Assembly (NCBI RefSeq): GCF_900129505.1
Contig: NZ_LT670818.1
Location: 3,286,001 to 3,350,000, forward strand
Direction of reading: 5' to 3'
Length of the DNA stretch: 64,000 bases
Source of the DNA: Bradyrhizobium erythrophlei
GTDB lineage: Bacteria > Pseudomonadota > Alphaproteobacteria > Rhizobiales > Xanthobacteraceae
Made by a program: the position numbers and the translations under genes. Of the stretch, positions 38,121 through 47,132 are shown in pieces. Each line of letters starts with the position of its first letter. The stretch's first letter is position 1. The notes beneath the pieces were generated by a model. That model was not told the origin of the DNA. It worked only from the letters and a program-made list of their open reading frames with translations, and did not search any database.

Positions 38121-39629
38121 TCACGCGGCTCGGACGTAACCGTAACGCAAATTCGAGGGCTCCTTGGCGGCGAACTCATACTTGCTCTTCAAGGCGGCCA
38201 GCCGGTCCTCGGAAAAGGCCGGCATCCTGATATTTTCGGCGGCCTTGAGATTGATCCGGTACATGCGGGCTGCGTTGCCGCCGAAGATCAACTGCTTGAC
38301 CGCGCTGTCGGCGCCACCGAGCGGAGCAAAACCATATTTCTTCTGCATATCCTCCGGGATTTCGAGCCGACGCAGCGCCTCTATCTGCCACTGGGGCGAC
38401 CCGTACCAAACTGAGTCGGTGCCCCACAGGACATGATCGACCCCCATACCCTTGATCAGCGTGCCGACCAGAGCGGCGCAGAATTTGGGATGCGCCACGG
38501 CCGAGTTGGCAAACGACGTGCCAAGCTCCGCATAGACGTTAGTGACCCCGAACTTCTGCGGAATTTCCGCGAGATCGGTGGCCCACTGGATGCGGCCCGT
38601 GGACTCGAATTCGGCCCAGGCCTGATCGGGCAGCTCAAGGAATGGACGCAGCGCCGAGTGATAGATGACGAAGTTCATCTGCGGCCAGTCTTTGGCAGCC
38701 TTGCCGATGTCCCAGGCGGTCGCGTATTCCCATACGCCGGCGAAGGATTTCTCGTAATCGGGCGGCAGCAGACCCTTGTGGATACATAGCGTTGTAATCC
38801 CGGCTTTCACCGCCTTGTCGTAGAACGGATACATCACCTGCTCGTCGTCAAGCCGCCAGGGAAATTTCGACGGCGCGAGCGGGTCGCCGATCGTGTAGGA
38901 CTTCCACGAATCCGGTTTGTAGACCGCGATCGCCTTGTCGACCTCATCCATCCAGCCTGGCTGCTTGGGTGTGATCACGCTGTGCGCCAGCAAGCGGCGT
39001 GAGCCCGCGAAGTCATTGATCATCTCGCGCGCCTTGGCGATCTGCTCGTTCGACAACAGCCACCAGCTCGGATCGTCGAACGGGGCGCCGCTCAGAAGCG
39101 CCATGGTGGTGTCGCTGTCGTAGTAGATCTCCTTCATGTAGTTCTGGAACTTGTAGCGGGCGAGCGACGACACGCCTTCCTGCTTCATCTGCGGATTCCA
39201 GTGCTGGCTGGCGAAGCTTGCGAGGTCCAGCAGCTCCGCGTGCTTGAAATCGTCGCGCACGAAGTGGGTTTGGACGTCGAAGACGAACTGCCCTGCGAGA
39301 CTCTGCGCCCGCGCCAGCATCATTTCGGGCTCGTGGGCCTCGGCAGCCGTGACCTGGAAGACGTTGCCGTAGATCTCGTTCATGGCGAGGAAGGCGGCCG
39401 CCATACCGCAGCTCGTTTGCATGAACTGCCGGCGGTTCAAGCCGAGCTGTTTCCCGTTAAAGTCCGCCAACTCATTGATGCGCACTTCGACCTTCTTCTG
39501 GGTCGCGCTCTGCGAAGGCGGCAAATACTCGCCGTTCGATACAATCTGGGTCGGAATCGGCGTTGCGGCCGATGCCGCCTCGGCGCCTGCGACAAGGCGC
39601 TGTTCACGTTCACTGAGCCAACTACCCAT
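38121..39629 (-). CDS. Amidohydrolase-family protein with Tat-like signal
   Basis: A 502-residue TIM-barrel metallohydrolase-like protein (amidohydrolase_2, COG2159 group). After a variable first 65 residues, NRRQFMQTSCGMAAAFLAM resembles a twin-arginine signal lying unusually far from the N-terminus. Barrel motifs include FVFDVQTHFV (metal-binding strand, here with a Gln between the usual His positions), CIHKGLLPPD, VIYHSALRPF and LWGTDSVWYGSPQWQIEAL (final Asp). Relatives decarboxylate or hydrolyse aromatic acids. The ATG at 39629 fits the family start; upstream frame is unsupported. It has no obvious operon partner. Confidence 0.85.
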   Translation of the reverse strand: MGSWLSEREQRLVAGAEAASAATPIPTQIVSNGEYLPPSQSATQKKVEVRINELADFNGKQLGLNRRQFMQTSCGMAAAFLAMNEIYGNVFQVTAAEAHEPEMMLARAQSLAGQFVFDVQTHFVRDDFKHAELLDLASFASQHWNPQMKQEGVSSLARYKFQNYMKEIYYDSDTTMALLSGAPFDDPSWWLLSNEQIAKAREMINDFAGSRRLLAHSVITPKQPGWMDEVDKAIAVYKPDSWKSYTIGDPLAPSKFPWRLDDEQVMYPFYDKAVKAGITTLCIHKGLLPPDYEKSFAGVWEYATAWDIGKAAKDWPQMNFVIYHSALRPFLELPDQAWAEFESTGRIQWATDLAEIPQKFGVTNVYAELGTSFANSAVAHPKFCAALVGTLIKGMGVDHVLWGTDSVWYGSPQWQIEALRRLEIPEDMQKKYGFAPLGGADSAVKQLIFGGNAARMYRINLKAAENIRMPAFSEDRLAALKSKYEFAAKEPSNLRYGYVRAA

Positions 39630-39804
39630 CGTCGTCCTCCCTGTTTGCAGTGGTGATCGACCAGTCGACGGTCGTAACGGGAGGACGTTACACCCCGAAT
39701 GTTCGCTATTGATAGGTAAAGGGACCTGTCGCGAACGTACGGCACGCGAGCGTGCGGCCAATCGATTTGCTCATCCGCAGCAACGCAGTCGCGGCTGGCC
39801 GGAT

Positions 39805-40161
39805 TCAGCAGGTAACGTGAAAAAGTCCGATCTTTTTCGCACGCGAGTTGTTGAACGTATGAATCGCCCTGGCGGTGGGCTGCAACAGGACCGTGCAACC
39901 CTTTTTCGCAAAATACGCCTCAGCTTCCGGCGATAGATGCACATTGCCCATCTGGCCCGAGCCAAGAATTAGCTGCTCGCATCCGTTTTCAAAGACGAAC
40001 TTCGCTTCGTCCTTCGAGAGCACATGCGAGGTGCCGTAGTACTTCTTCGACAGCTTTTTCTTCCGCTTGGCCACTTCGCCGGACAGACGAATGATCACGT
40101 CGTGTTCATAGGTCTTTCCGTCAATCGTGATGGTACCGAATGTCGTGCGTTCGATCTCCAT
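39805..40161 (-). CDS. Mth938-domain-containing protein
   Basis: A 118-residue protein of the Mth938/NDUFAF3-like fold (DUF498). It begins MEIERTTFGTITIDGKTYEHDVIIRLSG and contains the family block LILGSGQMGNVHLSPEA, with CTVLLQPTARAIHTFN near the end. Family members are involved in assembly or fatty-acid-related roles in eukaryotes; the bacterial function is not known. The ATG at 40161 is preferred over one nine codons upstream because it matches the usual start. Confidence 0.82.
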   Translation of the reverse strand: MEIERTTFGTITIDGKTYEHDVIIRLSGEVAKRKKKLSKKYYGTSHVLSKDEAKFVFENGCEQLILGSGQMGNVHLSPEAEAYFAKKGCTVLLQPTARAIHTFNNSRAKKIGLFHVTC

Positions 40162-40531
40162 GGCCTGACCTCTTCGTGATCTTGGCACGAGGCCCCGACT
40201 CAGCGTCGGCAGACGAGCCTGGCATCGATGTCAGGGCACCCTGCTTGTCGTCGCTCGATTCCCAGACCGCTCGCCCGTGTCGGCCAGCTTCGGCAGAGGC
40301 GGGCAACCGTGCCGTCGGTCCCGCGTCCAATCCCTTTCCCTCGGGATTGCTCCCTCCCGAGGTATGGCGGAGCCTACCATCCCGCAAGTGCGAGATCAGG
40401 CCGAAGTGTTATGGGGACGCTACAGCCCGGAATAGGCCACGAGCGCCGGTTCCCTGGAATGTCCGGTAACGGGCGCCCGAAACGGGCTTGCGAATGTCTG
40501 CTTAAGGTCATGAGAGCGGATCGTGCGCTCG
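40162..40531. other. Intergenic region, no gene supported
   Basis: No frame with family similarity or good ribosome binding site. A GAATGTCTGCTTAAGGTCATGAGAGCGGAT stretch near 40491-40520 resembles a degenerate short inverted repeat (TGTCTGCTT/AGCGGAT). Confidence 0.3.
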
Positions 40532-41680
40532 CTAGGTCCTTGCTCCGGGCCCGATAACAACAAGCTGCCGTTCGGAATCAAGAATGACCCTTGTTCCGAA
40601 CCGCTGACAATCCCCATCCAGCGTCTGCTGGATCCATTCAATGTCCCGCCACGATGGATTGGAGAGACGAAAGTTCTTGATCTGCAGGGGAACCAGTTTG
40701 AGCGCATGGAGGTTTCCGCTGGCCGGATTCAGGTCGGCGAAATACATCGACGCCAGGTCGTCACGGTAGCGCTCGTAACCACGGATCCCTTCATAGTCGT
40801 TCAGAAAATCACCGCAGCCATAGAGAATGAGACGATCTCGATAAATTTCGATCGCTCTCGGATGATGCGAAGAATGCCCGTGAACGATCGACACGCCTGC
40901 CTTGTCGATGAGGGCCCGGGCAAAAATCGTCTGCTCTTCCGGAATGTGATATCCCCAATTGGATCCCCAATGGATCGAAACGACGATGAGATCGCCCGGT
41001 CGCCTGAGCGCCATGACTTGGTCAGCGACCTCCAGCGCGCTCGCCTCGCACAGGTCAGGCAGCAAGTTGACGCCTGGAGCATCTGACGTCGCAGCCCACT
41101 CGAACGGGATGCCGCTCGATATCGATCCGAACGAAAAGATCAGGAGCCGCGCGTTGGCAAGGTTCAGCACAGCGGGTGCGCGCGCTTCGAGATCGGTGCG
41201 TCCTGCGCCCGTCGCTTTAACGTTGAGTTTCTGCAGTATAGTCAGTGTCTCAATTAGGCCGGCGCGGCCCCAATCGAGCACATGGTTGTTGGCCAACACA
41301 CAACAATCGATCTTGGCGGCCGCCAGACATTCTGCATTCTCAGGGCTCATGCGGTAGTTGATGCCCTTGTTCGCCCGGTCATTGCTGCGGGTCACGGCCG
41401 TTTCGAGATTGATGATCCGCGCGTCCGGCTGCATGCGCTCCAATTGGCCCAGCGCGGCGCCCCAAACGTAGGACGACCCGTTGCGCTGCGGAATGGGCCC
41501 GTTCGCCTGCTCGGCGAGCAGCACGTAAGTCTCCGCCGTTCGCACGTGGCGTTCGTAAATCTCGGGGCTGCAGGGGTGCGCCAACACTTGGTCGATGCCG
41601 CGGCCGCACATGACATCTCCGCATAGAAAGAGCCGCACCGGTTTCCGGTCCCCAGCCGGCAAATGTCTTTCTTCGGGCAT
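40532..41680 (-). CDS. CapA-family metallophosphoesterase-like protein
   Basis: A 382-residue protein of the CapA (poly-gamma-glutamate synthesis-associated) family, which has a calcineurin-like phosphoesterase fold. Metal-site motifs are FLCGDVMCGRGID at the N-terminus, LETAVTRSNDRANKGINYRM, LANNHVLDWG, SIHWGSNWGY and VHGHSSHHPRAIEIY; all expected His, Asp and Asn residues are present. It has no signal peptide. Family members take part in capsule polymer release or cell-wall processing, but many act alone and their substrate is unknown; no capB/capC neighbours are present here. The ATG at 41680 starts the conserved region; the longer frame upstream runs into debris. Confidence 0.85.
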   Translation of the reverse strand: MPEERHLPAGDRKPVRLFLCGDVMCGRGIDQVLAHPCSPEIYERHVRTAETYVLLAEQANGPIPQRNGSSYVWGAALGQLERMQPDARIINLETAVTRSNDRANKGINYRMSPENAECLAAAKIDCCVLANNHVLDWGRAGLIETLTILQKLNVKATGAGRTDLEARAPAVLNLANARLLIFSFGSISSGIPFEWAATSDAPGVNLLPDLCEASALEVADQVMALRRPGDLIVVSIHWGSNWGYHIPEEQTIFARALIDKAGVSIVHGHSSHHPRAIEIYRDRLILYGCGDFLNDYEGIRGYERYRDDLASMYFADLNPASGNLHALKLVPLQIKNFRLSNPSWRDIEWIQQTLDGDCQRFGTRVILDSERQLVVIGPGART

Positions 41681-41703
41681 GAAATACCGCCTAGATCGTT
41701 GCG

Positions 41704-41847
41704 TCAGGCGTGAGATCCCCTGAACGCCGCCATCACCTCGGCCAGCATCTGCGCCTCGTCTCCCAGATAGCGCAGAGAGAAGTGAAGCGGCTCGACGCGG
41801 TGCACATTGGCTTCCCGCGCAATTTCCCCGGCAGCCGTGGTGTGGAA
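41704..41847 (-). pseudogene. C-terminal fragment of RNase Z-like metallo-beta-lactamase-fold protein
   Basis: A 47-codon frame ending at 41704 reads AAGEIAREANVHRVEPLHFS and then RYLGDEAQMLAEVMAAFRG. This matches the C-terminus of ribonuclease Z-like hydrolases (REA-HRVEPLHFSPRY with the metal-binding His). The rest of the gene is missing, cut near 41847 next to the ModA-like pseudogene. Confidence 0.5.
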
Positions 41848-41901
41848 AACCTATTTGGGTAGCTTTCGACCCTATTCGGACATCCCGCGCGGAAACCTTC
41901 G

Positions 41902-42658
41902 TCAACCAGGCTCGAGCCCGTGCGTTTCGATTGTCGGTGCCGCGGCCGGTGCGGTGAGAAATATGATCAGCGCCGTGGCCGCGTCCGCCTCCTTCGCCGC
42001 AGTAGGAACTCCGCCGGAATATATGGTGATGTTTTGGATACCCGCCGGCAGGGGCCCAGATATTTGATGCCTTTCAGCGAAATGAGCTCGCTTATCTGCT
42101 GGAAGCCGATTCCGGCATCGCCGCGCGCAACCACCTCGCCAACGGGTTCACCGGGCTTCACTACTGCGGTCTTTAATTTGACTTGGTCGGCGATGCCCAA
42201 CTTCTGGAACATGCTGACGATATAGATGCCGCTTGATCCTGCAGAGTATGCAACGGATTTCGCAGTTAGCACTGACTTCTTTACTGCGTCGGCCGAGCTG
42301 ATGTCCGGCTCCGGCGTACCGACCTGTATAGCCACTCCAATGCCCATTTTTGCAAAATTTGCCCGGCTGTCGGGGACGAGCTTGCGTTGCTTGATCAACT
42401 CGTCAGTCCCGCTGTTGCCCAAGATGACCAAATCGGCGGCTTCTCCAGCCATAATGCGTTTCTGGACGGCAGGGGTGCTCGTCCACACCGCCGCGACGGT
42501 ATGCCCGGGTGCCCTTTCGAACTGCGGCAGCAGTTCCAGATACGCATCCTTTAAGGCGGCAGCAGCAAGGAGTTTGATCTCGGCGCTCTGAGCCACCCCA
42601 GGTATGAACAGACTCGCTGCTACGGCGAATCAATCGCAGTGTCGATCTTCCGCACCAT
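41902..42658 (-). pseudogene. ModA-like (molybdate-type) substrate-binding protein, two frameshifts
   Basis: Periplasmic binding protein of the ModA/extracellular solute-binding class 11 type. The body reads AEIKLLAAAALKDAYLELLP through PGEPVGEVVARGDAGIGFQQ. Within the signal peptide one base shift separates MVRKIDTAI from FAVAASLFIPGVAQS. Near 42055 a base is missing, so the true end (PAGIQNITIYSGGVPTAA and THGLEPG, stop at 41902) is in the next frame. The gene is therefore inactive. No ModB or ModC permease genes are nearby. Confidence 0.75.
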
Positions 42659-43002
42659 GTGATAATGTGGCAACGTCGGTGCTTTCCAACCAAGACTCTA
42701 GCGTGGCCCCGCAGACTTTACAGGATGCGTGACTGGTGTGCGGCACTAAGAACTTGGCATCGGTGCGTTTGTACTCAGCGCCGCAATTGCATCGGACAAT
42801 TGTCGCCGTTCTCGGAATATGCGCCTACGGCACTCCGAAACAAGTGGAAACCCGACGCCACAATCAAACTGATCCACTACCGGCGTTTGGGTGCGAAGCC
42901 CCATGAATCATCCGCCAGTGGCGGATATCTCGGCATACAATGCCTTCAAAGGTTCCAAAGCCTCGATGCGGCGCGCGCGTCCCCCTCCGGCGTGAGCCTG
43001 CG

Positions 43003-43107
43003 GGCTTCGCCATGCCCTTCGTTCAGCCCGATAACGGCAGCAAGGATGTGTTCGTGCACATCTCCGCGGTCGACGGCACCGCCACGAACTGCGTGACAGT
43101 TGCGTGA
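43003..43107 (+). pseudogene. Cold-shock domain fragment
   Basis: A 34-codon frame reads GFAMPFVQPDNGSKDVFVHI then SAVDG. This corresponds to the GFGFI-DNGSKDVFVHISAVE core (RNP1 and RNP2 region) of CspA-type cold-shock proteins. The N-terminal strand and the C-terminus are missing and the first RNP motif is damaged. A tiny unrelated basic frame follows (43116-43196). The rest of 42659-43456 shows no gene. Confidence 0.6.
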
Positions 43108-43115
43108 CAATAAGG

Positions 43116-43196
43116 ATGCCAGGAAGCTGTCCCGGCGGTAAGGGCCGCCAGCAAAAGAACCTCAAGAGCTTCAAGCAGCACAAGCGCCGGCTGTAA
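43116..43196 (+). CDS. Possible tiny basic protein
   Basis: A 26-codon frame, MPGSCPGGKGRQQKNLKSFK and a basic QHKRRL tail, behind AAGG. The Lys/Arg-rich composition is unlike noise, and it starts just after the cold-shock fragment. No family is recognised; it may be the displaced tail of a decayed gene. Confidence 0.2.
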   Translation: MPGSCPGGKGRQQKNLKSFKQHKRRL

Positions 43197-43456
43197 CGAA
43201 CTCCTCGCCGCGCAAGACATCCCGATTATCGAAAAATCCGATGTGAGAGTCAGAAAGCGAACGGAAGCTCCGACGTTAGTCAGCCATATCTTTGGTCAGG
43301 CGGGCGCGAGGCGGTTATCCGCGGCAGCACCTGACCTGGTGGAAGTTGGGGAATGATTCTCGACTCCGTTTCTGCGATGCAGCATGTGCCCCGGGAGGTC
43401 CGGGACGCAATTCGGACTACTGTTGATTACAGTTTCGTTTGAAAGGATGAAAACCC

Positions 43457-43942
43457 GTGAATGATGCCAATATGAAAGTCGAAGTGAATGCCAATCCGCC
43501 GAATACGAACGGCCATGCTAACGAAAAGCACGGCTTTGACATGCCGCTTTTCGCAATGCCGGGGATCTTCCATGGGATCGCCGAGCAGAGCGTCGTGCGG
43601 GCAAGGGACAACTGCGAGAAGATAAAGGCTGCCTCGGGGGAGATAGCCGAAATTCTCCGAGAAACCTACACGACCAACGCAAAGGGCGCCGCAGACTACG
43701 GGGTCAAGGTAATCGAGATCTCGGGCGTCAACACCAACTCCGCTTTCGATTTTCTTACCAATCTCATGGACACGAAGTCGCTATCGGAAATCATACAGCT
43801 GTCAGCCACGCAGAGCCGCAAGAATTTCGAAGCCACGTCCGCGCAGAACAGGGAACTTTGGGAGCTCGCTCAGAAAGTCGCGACCGAGACGGCCGTGCCG
43901 ATCAAGAGGAACTTCACCAGAGTCCTGCAGAAAGCCTCCTGA
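43457..43942 (+). CDS. phaP: Phasin family protein
   Basis: A 161-residue amphipathic helical protein of the phasin family (phasin_2 type), which coats polyhydroxyalkanoate granules. After a polar N-terminus, the conserved region starts at MPGIFHGIAEQSVVRARDNC and continues through TNAKGAADYGVKVIEI, AFDFLTNLMDTKSLSEIIQL and SATQSRKNFEATSAQNRELW. GAAAGGATG lies about ten bases before the ATG. It is free-standing here, with no other PHA genes; a small Cys-containing gene follows 123 bases later. Confidence 0.9.
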   Translation: MNDANMKVEVNANPPNTNGHANEKHGFDMPLFAMPGIFHGIAEQSVVRARDNCEKIKAASGEIAEILRETYTTNAKGAADYGVKVIEISGVNTNSAFDFLTNLMDTKSLSEIIQLSATQSRKNFEATSAQNRELWELAQKVATETAVPIKRNFTRVLQKAS

Positions 43943-44065
43943 ACCGAACTTTTGCAGGCCGCCGGGATCAGCTGGAACAAGCGCCTCCCGCGAGAAGAGG
44001 TGCAGTCCAGCCGATGGCGAAGGGGCACGTTGCTACGACACAAAAGCGAAACAGGGAGGATCAAG

Positions 44066-44242
44066 ATGGGCATCGTTATGATCAAATGCCCTCAAACGGG
44101 ACGCGAGATCCCGACAGGCATCAAAGCGGATCGGGAAAGGTTTCGATGCAGTGCGGTGTTCTTCGCGCGCACCTACTGCTCAATCTGCCAAGCCAATCAC
44201 GAATGGTTCGCCAAGGAAGCCTGGGTTTACGAGCCGAGCTAG
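44066..44242 (+). CDS. Small zinc-ribbon-like protein
   Basis: A 58-residue protein. It begins MGIVMIKCPQTGREIPTGIK with KCPxTG at the start, and has YCSICQANHEW in the second half, giving two Cys sites (CPQT and CSIC) suited to bind one zinc. GGGAGG lies eight bases before the ATG. Related short proteins with I-KCP-TG-E-TGI are widespread in Bradyrhizobium and have no known function. The frame is open upstream without similarity. Confidence 0.7.
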   Translation: MGIVMIKCPQTGREIPTGIKADRERFRCSAVFFARTYCSICQANHEWFAKEAWVYEPS

Positions 44243-44286
44243 ATAGCGGAGACGATGTGCTGAGGGTCGGCCTTTAGTCAATTGCG

Positions 44287-45129
44287 TCAATGACCTCTTG
44301 CCCGTGGGCCAGTCGCCCCGTGGGTTTGCGTGTTCCGCTGCGCTTCATCCACCTTGGCCAACAGGGGATCTCGAGCGCGCGGAGTTTCGTGCACCGGCGG
44401 GGCGTGAATGCGAGGCTTCATTTCTTCAGGCGAAACAATACGATCGATTCTACGGCGTATGACCTCGTAGCACTCGCATGCCACTGCTTCGAGCCGCGGT
44501 CTGTCAATCTCGATCAAGCCGCGCCGATTAGATCGGATAGCCCGCGACGTCCGAAGCTTGTGCACAACATGCGTCACCGTCGTTCGTCGTACGCCAAGCA
44601 GCTCCGAAAGTGCCTCTTGCGTCAGCGGTAGGGAGTCACCGTCAACTCGATCGTGGATATGGAGCAACCACCGGGCCATGCGGGCCTCGGCGGAATGCAG
44701 CGCATTGCAGGCGGCCACGTGCTGGAATTGCGCCAGCAGCGCCCTGGTGTGGATCTGGACCGCATGTCTGATGGCGCCACTGTGGCGGAGAGCCGCATGA
44801 AATCGCGCTGGAGAAATTTGCAATGTGGTCCCGGCCACGCGTACGACCGCCGTCATCGGAGAGCGGGAGGGTCCCAGCGCGGATAAGATGCCCACGGCTC
44901 CCTCATTCCCGACCACCGCGGTTGCGACCGTTTGTCCGTTCGGCATGTCCATGATGAACGCGATCGTCCCGCTGCGGGGAAAGTAGATCTGTTCAATTGG
45001 ATCTCCCGATCGCACCAGCACGGCGTCGCGTTCAAGCGATACTTTCCGGAGGTAAGGAGCAAGCAAATCGAGGTCTGCCGGCGGCAACGCAGCTAACAGT
45101 CGATTGCCAACCCTGGTCCTGTGCTCCAT
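44287..45129 (-). CDS. Crp/Fnr-family transcriptional regulator
   Basis: A 280-residue regulator. The cyclic-nucleotide-binding-like jelly roll covers about residues 10-125 (VSLERDAVLVRSGDPIEQIY and the following GTIAFI strand). A long dimer helix and a Crp-type HTH follow (LTQEALSELLGVRRTTVTHV as recognition region). The cAMP-contacting residues of Crp are not conserved and there are no N-terminal Fnr cysteines, so the signal is open. It resembles the rhizobial group with a Gln-rich dimer helix. The ATG at 45129 has AAGGAG ten bases upstream. It is monocistronic and convergent with the phasin cluster. Confidence 0.88.
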   Translation of the reverse strand: MEHRTRVGNRLLAALPPADLDLLAPYLRKVSLERDAVLVRSGDPIEQIYFPRSGTIAFIMDMPNGQTVATAVVGNEGAVGILSALGPSRSPMTAVVRVAGTTLQISPARFHAALRHSGAIRHAVQIHTRALLAQFQHVAACNALHSAEARMARWLLHIHDRVDGDSLPLTQEALSELLGVRRTTVTHVVHKLRTSRAIRSNRRGLIEIDRPRLEAVACECYEVIRRRIDRIVSPEEMKPRIHAPPVHETPRARDPLLAKVDEAQRNTQTHGATGPRARGH

Positions 45130-45656
45130 CACGGGAAAGCTCCTTCCCTCGACGGACGCGCGGTTCGCTGCAGAAGATTTCCTGCCTGGCGCCAGGCTGC
45201 GTGCGGAAACCTTTGACGCCTGATACCAAAACCCGCCGCGCCGCATAAAGTTCCAATGGATAGATTTTGGCAGGTTGGATATCAGCCGCCCGCGCCAGAT
45301 AACCTCGGCGGCTGGGCCCCGTTGGGCTGTCGGTCTCGGGCCGGACGATCCTAACGACGATATCGAACCGAATAGAGATGCCATAAAGGGCGGACGGCGG
45401 ACACAAGGCCTAGCCAAGTTACTTCACGGCCAGCCCGCTCGCGTGAGCGCGCACCAGCCCTCTCTCTGGTCAAAAAAGGCCCCTAGTCTAAAAACTCACC
45501 AATAGGCCAAACTACGGCGAGCGCCCGCCCGGATAGGCCTAATGTCCAAAAACGGACTTCTCGGGAATGTCGGCTTTTTGGCGCAAATCGGACCTACGCG
45601 TCCGCCGTCAAAGGCCGTTGTCGGCTCTTGCGCCGGCTCTCACGCAAGGAGTGCGG
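45130..45656. other. Intergenic region, no gene supported
   Basis: No frame with family similarity. It must carry the promoter of the Crp/Fnr-type gene (minus strand) and the terminator of the PLP enzyme gene; neither is clear. Confidence 0.35.
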
Positions 45657-46940
45657 CTATGCCTTGTTCAAAGCCTGCGCGATGTCCGCGATCAGATCAG
45701 GCGGGTGTTCGATGCCGATCGACAGCCGGATCGTGGAGTCGAGAACGCCTATTTTTTGGCGGATGTCAGCCGGAACGCCGGAGTGGGTCATGCTTGCGGG
45801 CAGGCTGGCAAGCGATTCGGTGCCGCCCAGGCTCACCGCCAGCTTGAAGATTTGCAGCGCGTTCAAGAATTTGAATGCGGCGGCTTGGCCGCCGACAATG
45901 TCGAAGGAGAACGTGGAGCCAGCGCCGGTGCATTGCCTCGCGAACAGACGGCCGGCGGGGGAGGCCTCTTCGTGGTGGCCAAGGTAGTGGACTTTCGCGA
46001 CCTTGGCGTGGTCGCGCAGGTAATCCGCCACGAGCCGCGCGTTTCTGTCAGCTTTTTCCATGCGGATGCTCAGTGTTTCGAGCGACCGGCTGATCATCCA
46101 GCAGGAATGGGGGTCCAGTTGGGTGCCGATGGCGCCTCGCAACGCCTTGATGTCTTTCATGAGGGCTCTTGAGCCGAGCGCAGCGCCCGCGATCAGGTCG
46201 GAATGACCGCCGATATATTTGGTTAGCGAGTACAACGAAAGATCCGCGCCGTGTTCGATCGGCCGCTGAAACACCGGCCCCAGTAGCGTATTGTCGCAGG
46301 CGACGATCGGCGCGTGCCCCTGAGCCTGGCCGATGATCTCAGCAACGCGGCGGACCATCGCGATATCAACCAGGCCGTTGGTGGGATTTGCCGGGGTTTC
46401 GATGAAAATCATCGCTACCCGGCCTTTTCGCAGGGCGTCCCCCGCCGCCAGCCTGACTGCGGCTTCGTCGATGCCGTCGGCAAAGCCCACCGCTCCGATG
46501 GAGAGGCCCGCAAGCGTCTTTGCAAACAGAGTTTCCGTCCCGCCATAGAGCGGTTGAGAGTGCAGAATGACGTCGCCAGGGCGGGCGAACGCGAGGATCG
46601 TGGTCGCAATCGCCGCCATGCCGGACGAGAACAGTGCGCATTTCTCGGTGCGCTCGTAGACAGAGAGCCTGTCCTCGACGATCTCGCTGTTGGGATGATT
46701 GAACCGCGAATAAACCAGGCCCGCACCCATCCCCTCGGGAGGCTCGCGCCGACCGGAGACGAAATCGAAGAAGTCCTGTCCGTCTTCGGCGGTCCTGAAG
46801 ACGAAGGTCGAGGTCAGAAAGACCGGTGGTTTGACGGCTCCTTCCGACAGTTGTGGATCGTAGCCGTAGTTCAGCATGAGCGTTTCGGGATGCAGCATGT
46901 GGTTGCCGATATGGGTCTTCGACGGGAAAGGTTTCACCAT
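45657..46940 (-). CDS. Cystathionine gamma-synthase-family PLP enzyme
   Basis: A 427-residue Cys/Met-metabolism PLP enzyme (cystathionine gamma-synthase/O-acetylhomoserine sulfhydrylase/methionine gamma-lyase group). The cofactor lysine is in [15 protein letters not shown]. The substrate-side tyrosine is in [16 protein letters not shown], and the phosphate-binding SSGMAAI and the [10 protein letters not shown] strand are present. The C-terminus has [19 protein letters not shown]. It lacks a signal peptide and is free-standing. The ATG at 46940 starts the conserved part; the frame is open upstream towards the IS21 end. The exact substrate cannot be assigned. Confidence 0.88.
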   Translation of the reverse strand: MVKPFPSKTHIGNHMLHPETLMLNYGYDPQLSEGAVKPPVFLTSTFVFRTAEDGQDFFDFVSGRREPPEGMGAGLVYSRFNHPNSEIVEDRLSVYERTEKCALFSSGMAAIATTILAFARPGDVILHSQPLYGGTETLFAKTLAGLSIGAVGFADGIDEAAVRLAAGDALRKGRVAMIFIETPANPTNGLVDIAMVRRVAEIIGQAQGHAPIVACDNTLLGPVFQRPIEHGADLSLYSLTKYIGGHSDLIAGAALGSRALMKDIKALRGAIGTQLDPHSCWMISRSLETLSIRMEKADRNARLVADYLRDHAKVAKVHYLGHHEEASPAGRLFARQCTGAGSTFSFDIVGGQAAAFKFLNALQIFKLAVSLGGTESLASLPASMTHSGVPADIRQKIGVLDSTIRLSIGIEHPPDLIADIAQALNKA

Positions 46941-47132
46941 GGCCTGCCTCGCTGTCTGGATTCGGAACGTCGCCCTACGTTTTGCAGCCTTCCGCAATGA
47001 CCACGCGGTCAGCAGCGATTGATGCGACGGCATCCAACGGCTCCAGTCAAGGTTGCCAGGATCAGCGTACCCAACATCCGAGACTGATTTCAGTTCACCG
47101 AGGCGGATTTCGCGGCGCTCATCCTTGGGGGG

